Shown: positions 19,336-28,860 of the stretch, in pieces
How the letters are laid out: each line of letters starts with the position of its first letter
How positions within the stretch are numbered: the first letter of the stretch is position 1
DNA from: Pseudoneurospora amorphoporcata
Lineage: Eukaryota > Ascomycota > Sordariomycetes > Sordariales > Sordariaceae
Assembly (NCBI GenBank): GCA_033297205.1
Contig: MU859295.1
Location: 9,337-48,013, forward strand
Direction: 5' to 3'
Length of the DNA: 38,677 bases
Notes under the pieces: model-generated
Seen by the model: the letters and a program-made list of their open reading frames with translations, nothing else
What the model was told of the DNA's origin: nothing
Databases searched by the model: none
Program-made: the position numbers and the translations under genes

Positions 19336-19395
19336 GTACGTGTTTGCCCCGTGATCCAAGCCCTTACAGTGCCTATTACTAATATCACGTAATAG
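19336..19395 (+). other. Intron 2 of the LysM gene
   Basis: 60 bp, donor GTACGT, acceptor AATAG, branch-like ACTAAT. It lies at the same position in LysM 3. Confidence 0.85.
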
Positions 19396-19638
19396 GGTGC
19401 ACCAACCTTTGGCTCGATTACTACGTCTGCGTCTACATGCCCGGGGCCGTCACTCAGAAGCCGACTACAACCACCACCGCAGCCCCCGCCGCGACCAACT
19501 CTCCACAGATGCCCGGCATCACCGCCGACTGCGACCGTTACTACAAGATTGCCTCCGGCGACCAGTGTGGCACCATCGCTGCCAAGTGCGGGATCACCAC
19601 CGCTCAGTTCCTGAGCTATAATAGTTATGTCAATGCTC

Positions 19639-19748
19639 GTACGTTTTAACCCCCTCACCCCCACCTTTTCCGCTTCTCCTTTTCCCGTTTACCCTTCTTG
19701 CCTTTCCGTCCTGCGTAACCCTACTAATTAGCCACCTCTCCACGCCAG
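19639..19748 (+). other. Intron 3 of the LysM gene
   Basis: 110 bp, donor GTACGT, acceptor GCCAG, branch-like CTACTAAT. It lies at the same position in LysM 4. Confidence 0.85.
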
Positions 19749-19984
19749 AATGCTCCAACCTCTGGCTCGATTACTACGTCTGCGTCCACGTCTCTCCCAC
19801 TCCGCAGATGCCCGGCATCGTAAGCAACTGCAAGAAGTACTACCAGATCAAGAGCGGCGACAGCTGCTGGAGCATCTACTCGAGCGCTGGCATCACGTTT
19901 GATCAGTTCAGGAAGTATAATACCCAGGTTAATGCGGATTGCAGCAACTTATGGTTGGGGTACTATGTTTGCACTAGTGTTTAA

Positions 19985-21179
19985 GGGTTGTTGGGTGGAG
20001 ATGGTAATAACTTATAGTGGGAAAAAGAAAAAACAAAAGAGGTTTTGAGGAGGAGAGGTGGAGGGGGGATGAGCGTTAGGGGAGTGAGTTTGTTGGATGG
20101 AGGGATTGAAGAGAGAGAACAAAGGACAAGTACTTAATCCTAATATTTCTTCCATCACCCATTTGGCCTGTGAGTTAGTTTTGAGGTTCTCGTTGACAAG
20201 TGTCCAACTTAATCCACCGTCTTTTTAGCTGAGCGCGGTTAGGGTCCGGAACACTCACGCGCTAAACAGCGTCAAGCGCACGGAGCTATCTACAGGTTGC
20301 GAGTTCGGAAAGGTCGGCGCGGGTGTGGTCCATGGTTGCGTTGAAGCCGTTGCCTCCAACGACTTGGTAGACGTGAGGCGAGGGTATCATACCTGGGTTG
20401 ACCAGTCTGTCTTTGTTAGGAAGGCACTGCTAGGCTGAATGTCTCTAAACTCACGGGTCCAAACGCTCGACGACAAGCTGTGAGCATAAGAAGCGAAGCG
20501 TCGTAGCGGCATTGAGTCCTGGCACAATGGCCGACGCCACCAACAGGTGTTTTAGCATCATCGGGCTTGTTTGTCCCTAGAATTGTATGTTGGAATGTTT
20601 TCTCGGCTGGAAGTCAAGACGTGTTGATGAGACTTGGGGACGTTTGACTTGGGTCTCGAAGCACGATGGTACATAGCTCCATATACCGGCACCTAAGACT
20701 TGTTCGAGCCAACAACCTCTTCATCTGCCCGACAGACCTGAACCAAACCTAGTTTCCATCATTGGTTCAACTCTCGCCTGACCCCTCTATTGTAACATAC
20801 AACCAGGATGTCACTATCGAAACCCTGGCAACGATCGAGAATCGCAGCGTGATCTCCGGGTCCTCCTTCGAAGTTTCAACTTCATTGGAATGACAGGCAA
20901 CCGCCGAGGCGCCGAGCGCAAATGATGTCGCCGCGGAACTTGTTCACGTTGATATGATCGAACCTTCTGTCGGGTCGTGAAAGGCCAATGAACGCGGACC
21001 CGAACAATGGATCCGGCAGTATGAACGCGTGGCAAATGCTTCATATCAGAATATGGAGATAATAGCAGACGAGGTCGGCAATCTGGATTCGGGTTGTCGA
21101 CGTTCAGTGAAATATAACCATATCAAGGCTGGTAGAGGCTTATCTCTCATGTTGACATGCTCAAGTCAACAGAGAGTCT
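19985..21179. other. Intergenic, no gene recognised
   Basis: Purine-rich 3' flank of the LysM gene, then sequence with only short ORFs. No repeat, RNA gene or domain is seen. Confidence 0.55.
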
Positions 21180-21555
21180 GAAACTGTGACAAGGGCAGTA
21201 TTTCTGGGCTTGGAACAAAGAGTTCAATTCAGCTAATAATCTTCTTTGGTCTCGAAGGCCTTGTTGATCCTTTCAACCTTCATGAGAAGGTTGGGCCTTA
21301 AAGCTTTCTTATACCAAACAAGGTTGGTACGTATCGAGCCCTGTGTGCCAGGCATCGGCGCGAGTCTATCAAGTTCACCTGCCTACAAATAGATCTTCTG
21401 AATGCCAGCATTCGTTCAGTTGCCCGTCAGTAATACCCGGTCGGCGGTTTAATTGATGAATGTCACCGGCGGATGTCCGTGTGGCATTCTGTCGGTAGTT
21501 CAGGTCGGCAGTTTGACTAGTGAATGTCGCCGGTGTATGTCCGTGTGACAGAAAC
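21180..21555. mobile_element. Solo LTR-like element, short subtype, with target duplication GAAAC
   Basis: The element proper is 21185-21550 (366 bp), starting TGTGACAAGGGCAG and ending GTCCGTGTGACA. It is flanked by GAAAC at 21180-21184 and 21551-21555. The left ~150 bp matches the 4699-5183 element. The middle differs and contains two ~75-bp imperfect direct repeats ending GTCCGTGTG. This is a recombinant subfamily of the same repeat. Confidence 0.85.
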
Positions 21556-21883
21556 CGCCACATGGTGCAACTTGGCGGCCGATATTAGAGGCAAGCAGAG
21601 AACAGACAAAGGGATGTATGAAAAAAGAAAGGTCGTTCTTTCCAGTCCTACCAAGTCATCAAGATATCCATACTCGTAATCATATCATAACGTATGTCCC
21701 GGGCCGGGGCCGCATGCATCCTCGTCCTTGCGTACCTCTAGGGGTGCCAACCCGTCACATTCTCCCATGGAGCTCCAACCTCAACCCGGTCCTCATGCAA
21801 TAACGAAAGCCTCCCAAGATAAATCATCACTCACAACATTTTAGGCACGCCTCTAACCCTTTGTCCATCAGCGTGGGTTTATC
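21556..21883. other. Intergenic, no gene recognised
   Basis: Between the solo LTR-like element and the VPS41 stop codon. Nothing recognised. Confidence 0.5.
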
Positions 21884-23222
21884 TCACCTCCCGCCCTCTT
21901 CCTCCTCCTTAGCAGCCTTACAAACCACACACCCCCCCACAATCCGATCCCTCAACAACCTCGCATGCGTCACCTTTGCCCCGACGAAATGCACGCTTCG
22001 TTCCTCGGCTCCCGTGCCTCCTAGCAAGACATCGACATCTACCGACTTCCCGGGGTTCAACGCCTCAAGGAGATGCGGTAAGTGAAAGACGTGTCCATAG
22101 GCAAAGCCTACCAGCGTATCTATTTCGTATGTTGTGAAAGGGGAGAGACATTGCGCACAGTGACCAGCTTGGTACTTCTTCGCCGCGGCTTTGGGCTTGC
22201 CAAACGTTGGCTGTTGCTGCTGCTGTCCCACTCCAACAGCGGGAGAGGCGACACCAGAAGATGCCTGTTTCTTAGTTGCGGGTTGCGTAGGGATGTCAGT
22301 TGGTTGGACGTCGACGTGTTCTCCACATGCTTTGACGCCCACTGCGAACTTGACGCCTTTGCGCTGTCCGTTGCGCAGAGTGTTCATAGCCGCTGCTACT
22401 TCGGACCGCAAGACGTGGCTGACGCCTTCGAAGATGGAGTACTGGACTTCGTGCTCTTTCATGATGCGTCTTATTCCTTCTCTTAGTCCAGGGATTTGGA
22501 GGCCCTCGGGTATCCGTCTGACGAGCGTGATGGGGTTGACGGCTGTCCCGACTTCCTCGAGCAGGGCGCGGATGAACTTGGGTTTGTTCATGGAGTATTC
22601 GAGGAGGTCCTCCCATAGGTCGGGGCCGTCTTGTTCTTTGGCAAAGGCGATGGCGCGGGAGACATCGCCAAGACGCTCGATGATGAGGTAGAGCGCTCGC
22701 TTCATCTGGCCAGTCTTGGAGTAGAGGTAAAAGAGCTCGGGGATGTAGTTGCGGGATTCGCATTCTTGGGCGGCCTGGGACACGAAGTGATTAGTAAGTG
22801 ACGACCATGGGGCATGAGAAACGGAGAGTGCTAACCTTCTCAAAGGCATAGGCGGTGGATGCCCTCAAGAACTGGTTGAGCAGTGGCTGGTCGTAAGTGG
22901 CAAAAGGGTGGACGGCCAGGTCGGCGAACTGGTCAACCATGGTTCTGCTTTCAAGGACCAGGCGGGCTAGGGACTCGTGCGTGTGTTCGTAGATGACTTG
23001 ACCACGCCAAAGACCTCGCAAGTAGAAGTACGTGTACAGCTTCAGGTCTTTCTGCTGCAACTGCGATACAACAAGGTCAGGCTTCACCAAGCCATGCTGC
23101 GCCTCATCGACCGACAGCGAGATGGCCTCGCTAGTAGCCTTCTCGAGTTGTTCCTTCGACATCTTGCGGAGCTTGCCCTGCGGCACGCGAAGCCCGATGA
23201 AGCTGGGGATGTCATCCGCCAC
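21884..23222 (-). pseudogene. VPS41: VPS41 homologue (HOPS subunit), 5'-truncated
   Basis: VPS41 is a HOPS tethering-complex subunit that drives fusion of late endosomes and AP-3 vesicles with the vacuole. The homologous frame starts at VADDIPSFIGLR (23222) and covers the C-terminal part: clathrin-heavy-chain-like repeats (PELFYLYSKTGQMKRALYLI, GDVSRAIAFAKEQDGPDLWE), a low-complexity Q/A linker, and a degenerate RING-type cysteine/histidine end (HCAQCLSP...GHVFHLPHLL...GCVVC). One intron at 22775-22835 (61 bp, GTTAGC donor, TTACTAATC branch, CCCAG acceptor) joins FEK to AAQECES in frame. Full fungal VPS41 is well over 1000 residues with an N-terminal WD40 propeller. Nothing like it occurs in the kilobase upstream. 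An AG acceptor sits at the homology edge, as if a preceding exon were removed. Confidence 0.75.
22775..22835 (-). other. Intron in the VPS41 homologue
   Basis: 61 bp with GTTAGC donor, TACTAAT branch and CCCAG acceptor on the minus strand. Frame is preserved across it (FEK/AAQ). Confidence 0.85.
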
Positions 23223-24208
23223 TGTGCGTGGAGTGGTGTGATGTCCGTTCCTATGAGGGTCTTGAAGAGTTGACAACTGACATGTCCAAGCCTTATCATA
23301 CAAGGATAGGACGTGAATGCGAGATTAAGTCAACCAAAAATGGGGGAATGTCCTGAACTTTTATCTTGAAACACAATCCGTTAAGAAACTCTCTTCAACT
23401 AACGCTCCATGTTGGATGAAGTATGACGTCTTCGACCATGGTGGATTGGCATATAAAAAGCCCTTTCGGTTATCCATACCATGCCACTGCTATCATCTGC
23501 GGTGGTTGTCATGCAGACGCTCGCAGATATTGGATGGTTGCGCTGTCGGGAGAGACATGAGAACAAGTTGCATTGGCGCCGAAACAATTTGGGATATGGA
23601 TCTGACGATAAGCATTCTACTGCCTTGTCCGGATGATTTGGGTTTTTCTATCCTTTCTTTTTCATTCGGAAAGACACCTTCTCCGGCGACTTACCATCCT
23701 TGACAATCACCCGTAACCATCTCGGGGAAGGCTCTCAATTTGGAACGCTGATTGGCCTTAAACTGGTCCCTTGCATTCCCTGCCTTCAACCCCCTATCTT
23801 CTTCCTGCCTCTTCCTCTTCCTCCTCCCTCTTCCTCCCTCTTCCTCTAACTTGCTCTTGCTCTTCCTCTCTCTATCTTCCCTCATCTGGTATCATGGCAC
23901 CTCGTCAGCTGGCCTGTATGTACAAACTGCGGGATCGAATCAATCAACAGAATTCAATCCCAACCAGGTACCGCAGCCTATTGGAGCATCGTCTGGTTAT
24001 TGCGTGCAGGCGCCAGGACACGAGAGACTCACAGCCTCGCTTCGAGCCAAGCCCCATGCAAGGACCGAGTGCAATCTTGGTGTTACCCGTGTAAAAGATC
24101 TAGCGGCAGTGTCAGGACGGTCAACTTTTCTCGTAATCCGCCCAATTATATTCATCTTCTTAGCGCCGCCTCCCCACTCGCCGTAATACCTCCGTCCGAA
24201 CGATATGG
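23223..24208. other. No supported gene; CT-rich microsatellite
   Basis: A TCTTCCTC-type pyrimidine tract spans about 23800-23890. Plus-strand ORFs here (144 and 107 codons) are driven by that tract and have no domain. An ATG at 23894 (MAPRQLACMYKLRDRINQQ) is a possible small gene start without further support. Confidence 0.4.
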
Positions 24209-24386
24209 ATATGTCTTGGACTAGAGGGACAAAGAAGGCGAGAGAGAGAAGATGTTGTATTGAAGAAGGAAACAGAGCTACGAACGATCGCGGGGAAAAA
24301 GCTAGCTAAGCGTGGTGGTGCTGGGAAGAAGTGAGCCCAGCCCGGCAGGCACGGCTGACCGTGAGCCGGCTGGGCACAAGAATATG
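24209..24386 (+). mobile_element. 168-bp mobile element, copy 3, intergenic
   Basis: The element proper is 24214-24381, flanked by ATATG at 24209-24213 and 24382-24386. It differs from the LysM copy at two sites (GGACCAG to GGACTAG, GTGGGCC to GTGAGCC), both C-to-T or G-to-A. Confidence 0.94.
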
Positions 24387-24412
24387 GGAGGTAGTGGTTC
24401 GGTTTTTTGACC

Positions 24413-25346
24413 CTACAACGTGATTAAAAGACCCGTTTCCTGTCCTTCCCACTCCCATAGACATGCAGACATATCGTTGTTTTGCAACTTGGCGAGCCTC
24501 TTCGCTATCGCATTGGTTGTTCTCTTGACCTTTAATGCACGGCTGATCTCGGGATAAGTCTTCCCTCCATCTTGAGAGCCAGTAAGAGCTTATCCTCCTC
24601 GCCAGTCCACGCCTGCCTCTTGCCCTCCTGTTGTGAGGCCTGTTGGTAGTAGCTGGTGTTCGGATTGGAGACCTGGGGATGAACGTCTGCGGCTGTGGGA
24701 TGGGTATGCAATGAGGAGGTGCGGGCGGCTCCTGGGGTGCCGGCCACCCACGGAGGTGAGACGGGATGGTTCATGGACGAGCCTGATGTTCTGGGCTGTG
24801 CGTTTTGTGCATGTGCCACGTGGGAATATTCCCAATTTAGAGGGACCGAGGGGATGCTGGAGGCTTCTGGGGATTCGGCGATCCACGGAGGTGAAACAGA
24901 TTGGTTCGTAGACGAGCCCGGTGGTTTGGGCTGTAAACTCTTTGCATAGGCGGCAACGTGATCGTCCCCGTTTGGGAGAGCGAGGGGGTGCTGACGGCTC
25001 CTCGGGACCCGGCGATCCACGTAGGTAGAACGGGTTGGTTCGTGGACGAGCCTGATGGTCTGGGTTGTGAGTTCTGTGCATGGGAAGTGGAATGCTGTCG
25101 ACCATGAGTGTTGGTCCCGAGTTGAGAAGCGGATTGATCTTTGTTCTTCTGTCTTGGTACATATACTAGCCACTGAGGAAGAACAGGGCTCACACGGGGC
25201 TGGGGCATAATATTGTATGTGGAACATCGAAACTCGTACATGGCCGGCTGTCTGAGGAATCCAATTGACATATCCACGGCGACGTTCGAATCCTTTGGAC
25301 GGTCTCTGTTCGGGCCATCAGACCGGTAAGGGGGAATTGCATCCAT
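24413..25346 (-). pseudogene. Myb/SANT-like DNA-binding protein with two frameshifts
   Basis: A reconstructed order from ATG 25346: a disordered N-terminus, three imperfect ~43-residue repeats (core SQPRPSGSSTNQPVLPTWIA, then QPKPPGSSTNQSVSPPWIAE, then QPRTSGSSMNHPVSPPWVAG), and a C-terminal Myb/SANT-type motif (RQAWTGEEDKLLLALKMEG, then KTYPEISRALKVKRTTNAIA). The stop is at 24413-24415. Repeat 1 lies in one frame and repeats 2-3 in a second. The second half of the Myb motif lies in a third frame, after an apparent one-base loss near 24570. A role as a transcription regulator is inferred from the motif. If the shifts are sequencing errors, the gene could be intact. Confidence 0.55.
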
Positions 25347-25489
25347 GAAGAGTGGCCGGAGTGGTCAAAGAAAGGTTGGATTCGGATGATAAGACAGTCT
25401 TTCCAGAAGGTTAGACTCATATATATGGAGTGATGGGCAGGTATGTTGACACTCACCAATCTTCCTTGCAAAGGATACGTCAAAGGCAA

Positions 25490-26510
25490 CGCGCGTTGAG
25501 AAACCCTTAGTGCCGAACCTCCAAAGTGTGGTCCAGTGTGAAGGCGGACGCAGCAGGTGAAGACTTATAACATGGAAGAAGCTGAGCCCTTCATGTTAAG
25601 TAAAGTGGATGATGTGCTGCGAGTTACAATGGGGAACGAGTTGACCCTCAATCGCGCTTCTGATAAATCCAGGGGTCTGTATGGCACGAAGAGTTGTGGT
25701 AGGCGGCATGTCTGCCTTCCATCTTCCCAACCACCTGCGAGCCATGATATCGACTTCCTTGATATCCGAGGCCTTAAGCCATGCTTCAAGCCAGGAGGTT
25801 GGACTAAATTGTGGAGGCTTCAAGTCCGGACGGGTTTCGGCAACGACTTGCTTATTCGTCCACTCATCAGCTGAGGCAGTAAGCAATTAAGGATATGAAA
25901 CAAGTTTTTCGGGACCTAATGGCACAAAGGAATGCTGGAATTCGGCTTAATTAATCAGACCCCTGCCCCTGGTGCGGTCTCCTGCATATGGCTTCTAGCC
26001 TTCATCATGCCAAACCAACGCCTAGCATCAAAGACCACCGCTGGCAGCTCCCATTGGTCATCGGACTAAGTGGCGGCCAACTGCAGCGTGCCGAAGATAC
26101 CATAAAGGAAACAAGCAAGGGTCGCATGCAACCGATGACACAACGAGGCTATGTGTCCACTACTGTCCACGTGGGCGCTGAAACTGTTTCGATAACACGG
26201 CTTTGGCAACTTGCTGTTGATGACTTTTTGTTGGCCATTGCCGTAGGTGTTCGGCATGGCCAGACCCGGTTGGCGGTTGTTTGTGTAGCGAACAGCTAAG
26301 GAAGATCAAGAGGATAAATAGGTACCAACCCTGAATGTGGCAGCGTGCTGGACCATCTTGCTCTTCCTTTGCAAACGAAAGTCTTGATTGGTACCCTGCC
26401 CGGCTTTTTCTTCTCTTCACCTCGGAAGACCAAGTCAACGTCGTCAATCGATACCCTCAAGTCTGCTCACCCTAGCCAAACTGTTCCGTTGTGGGCGGAG
26501 ATTCTGCCAT
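25490..26510. other. No gene recognised
   Basis: Short overlapping ORFs on both strands without domains or splice structure. Nothing called. Confidence 0.45.
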
Positions 26511-26922
26511 GGGGCGCAATCTCGATCATCAGCATGAAGAAGATCACAGCGCTGCCAAACAGCTAGCTCCAGATGATGACTCTAGCCTTGGAGATGTAAG
26601 TGAAACGTCCTTTGCAACTAGAAGCTCAGTATCAGGACACTAACTGGAAACCATTGTACCCTAAGTCCTGAACGAAGTCATGGATGCTACATCCAGTCGA
26701 CTAATAGCTCTACTGGAGCAAGACATAGCCAGAGTAACCCTTGAGAAACTCAAGAACAAGGGAATCGAACCGCTGCGCGATACGGAGACCAACAAAGAGG
26801 GTGGAACTGAACGATCCTGCAAGAGTGGCAGACAGCCTTCAGATAATGACGGACTCGTGGGGCTGAACGAGGGACTTGGGAATATGAATCTCGGCCACAG
26901 GAAGATTGGATGTCGGCTTTAA
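26511..26922 (+). pseudogene. Small uncharacterised protein, relative of the 35.1-kb gene
   Basis: An ATG at 26511 opens MGRNLDHQHEEDHSAAKQLA to a GTAAGT donor at 26597. After a CACTAAC branch and a CCTAAG acceptor (26664), the second exon reads LNEVMDATSSRLIALLEQDI and ends at TAA 26920-26922. The segment resembles ILEKVMIDNSDRLMALLQKE in the gene at 35066-35905, which has an intron at the same point. Here the splice is out of phase by one base. A shift of the acceptor G-to-A could explain this, so the copy may be broken. Function unknown. Confidence 0.4.
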
Positions 26923-27899
26923 GCACGTCCTGTTGTTACGTCCAGTGTTTACCTGTCCGGGTAACTTTTGTTCCTCTCTGGTTTTCGGCTTGCGTGTTGG
27001 ATTTGACACGATAGTATATTGGTTCTGTGTTTTTGGTGCCGAACTTAGCCATTTCTTGCCTCCTTAATAGTCGAGGAATTGATGACGCCGGAGGTGTTTC
27101 GCGAACGCAACGTTGATAATGGCTGTCTGTCTGATGTGAATACGCCTAGGTCGAGAAGGAGGATGACTTGTTACTCTCGTTCGTACTTCGCTTTGTAGGA
27201 TGTTGCGGCGTAGCAGTTTTGTTGCGCGGGGAGCTGATTCGAGGGTTGAGGAAAGTACGACAGGCAGTTCGATTGCACATCGAATACTTGAGTGGACTCA
27301 ATGAATTGTTCTGTCCGCCGCTGCGCGGCGTCTATGTGCCGACATCCACTAAAATGAGTGACGTTCAGGTTCATGATAGAGGGTGCTGTGGTTGTCGACT
27401 TCGGTTTGGGCAATTGCGAACCGGTCCGCCGCGGGGTCGTCGTAGGCGAACGTCGTTGCCGGAAGATAAGATAAGTTCCTCTCCCGGCAAGCACGGCAAG
27501 ATACTCCCGTACTGTCTAACGTCCCGATTGCCGGTGGCAATTCAGAATTGGTCGGGTGAGCGTGGTCGGGTGTGGCTGCCCCCCTGATGGGCAATGACAG
27601 CATCTACGATCCTGCGCGCCAGTTCCTGTAAACTTTTACCCATTACTAATTACTATAACCACAAACAAAACATTCTCATTACCGCTGTCCGTTATGAATC
27701 AAAACACGAGTGTCCTCTCTATCCCAGCCTAATATAGTACTAATTCTCCTTCCTTTCCATTTCCCGTCTCTTCAACGAACCCGTATTGCCAGGCCACGAA
27801 GCTCGCCTCGGCATCGTCCGCACCGCCTTTCCCACTCGCTCAAGAGTTTCTAGGAGACGATATACCGCGCATAACGAACCCTTTTGCGCTATGGCTCCA
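26923..27899. other. No gene recognised
   Basis: Open frames on both strands at 27168-27587 overlap extensively and lack domains. Nothing called. Confidence 0.45.
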
Positions 27900-28860
27900 T
27901 CCAGCACTATATCCTCGCGACAATCACAACGGTTACCGACAGGATACCGCGTGCCGCAGTTGCCCGAACCAATTGCCAAGATTCCCGTCGTTGCGCTTCG
28001 AAGACTTCGAACAAGTCCTTTCCACCCGGCCGATCATATGCGAAACTCATGGACGCGCCGAACCTGACCGTACTTGACTGTTCACACACCACGATGACTG
28101 GCGGCGGACACAAATCGCAGAGATGACGAAATTCCTGGAAGGAACGATTGACCACCCATACACGAGTGTATATGGAAGTACTGCAGTGGACTGTAAACAC
28201 GCTGTCTACTTGTCAACCTACGAGGGGTGGCCGATCCTGGGGAGAATCTGACAACCGCAAGATACAATATCCGTGAGGGAATAACGAAGGGGAGGAAAAT
28301 ACAGGAGTGATAAAAGAGCAGCGTTACGATCCAATAAAGGATTACTTATGTAAGCAGAACAAAGAAGATAGACTGGACCAATCAGAGGCGCGCCGGGCGC
28401 CGGGCGCCGTAATCTACAGCGCACCGGCTCACGGCACAGGTGGCCGAGTGGCCGGCGATGGCTTCGCCCGGCTCAACGGCGCACCTTGAAGGACCAGTAT
28501 ATAAAGAAGGCCTCCCGGGCCTTCTGATATCTGGTTCTTCAGCAAGCAATAGCTATCACAATCTACCAGTACCTTTCGGCTACTACTCTGTTACTCTATT
28601 GTTCTATCCCAGCGATAATACTCCTGTGCTTGTAACAGTTCGTCACAAGCAGATTGGAGCTAAAGCCCAACTAACCGGACGGTCCACGAGCGATGACAGA
28701 AGAAAGCCTATGGAAGGAACAGCTGGAGAGAGGAAAAGAGGTGAAAACAAAAGGAAAAAGAATGACAGGAAGACACCATAGTCGAGGGGTGCTAGCCACC
28801 ACCCGCGTCTTTGAGAGACGCGCTTCCAACTAGGCGGTCCGTTTATTTATGGTGTGAACC
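27900..28860. repeat. Old diverged repeat A (pair with 34160-34880)
   Basis: Colinear similarity with 34160-34880: GATACCGCGTGCC near 27943 and 34258, GATTGACCACCCATACA near 28146 versus ATTGACTGCCCATATACA, a GAGTGAT-containing purine block, and CGCGTCTTTGAGAGACGC near 28805 versus CGCGTCTCTGAGAGGCG. Copy A carries a 326-bp LTR insertion at 28322-28647. Identity is low, so this is an ancient transposon remnant of unknown type. Confidence 0.6.
28317..28652. mobile_element. 326-bp solo LTR, second family, with target duplication AGCAG
   Basis: The element proper is 28322-28647, flanked by AGCAG at 28317-28321 and 28648-28652. It starts CGTTACGATC (TG expected, first base changed) and ends GTTCGTCACA. 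A TATATAAAG box lies near 28498. The related repeat at 34.6 kb lacks this insertion, supporting the boundaries. Confidence 0.7.

Larger units (their letters stand above)
18295..19984 (+). pseudogene. Five-LysM secreted effector-type protein, disrupted by a 168-bp insertion
   Basis: LysM proteins bind chitin oligomers and can hide fungal chitin from host receptors or shield walls. The signal peptide is MQLTRLQILAAGLIPAIVSA. Five LysM domains follow: the first divergent (CAFATVADAGATCESF), then a Ser/Thr-rich linker, two nearly identical copies (FYKVASGDSCDTIASKN), a fourth (YYKIASGDQCGTIAAK) and a fifth (YYQIKSGDSCWSIYSS). Introns lie at 19012-19083, 19336-19395 and 19639-19748, each at the same point of a LysM repeat. 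The stop is at 19982-19984. An insertion at 18517-18684 with duplicated TCTAC cuts the last part of LysM 1 (GGQLY / CVIGTV), adds 173 bp, shifts frame and brings a stop at 18610-18612. Without it all exons join into one protein. Splicing around the insertion is not supported because no GT..AG pair restores frame exactly. Confidence 0.88.
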
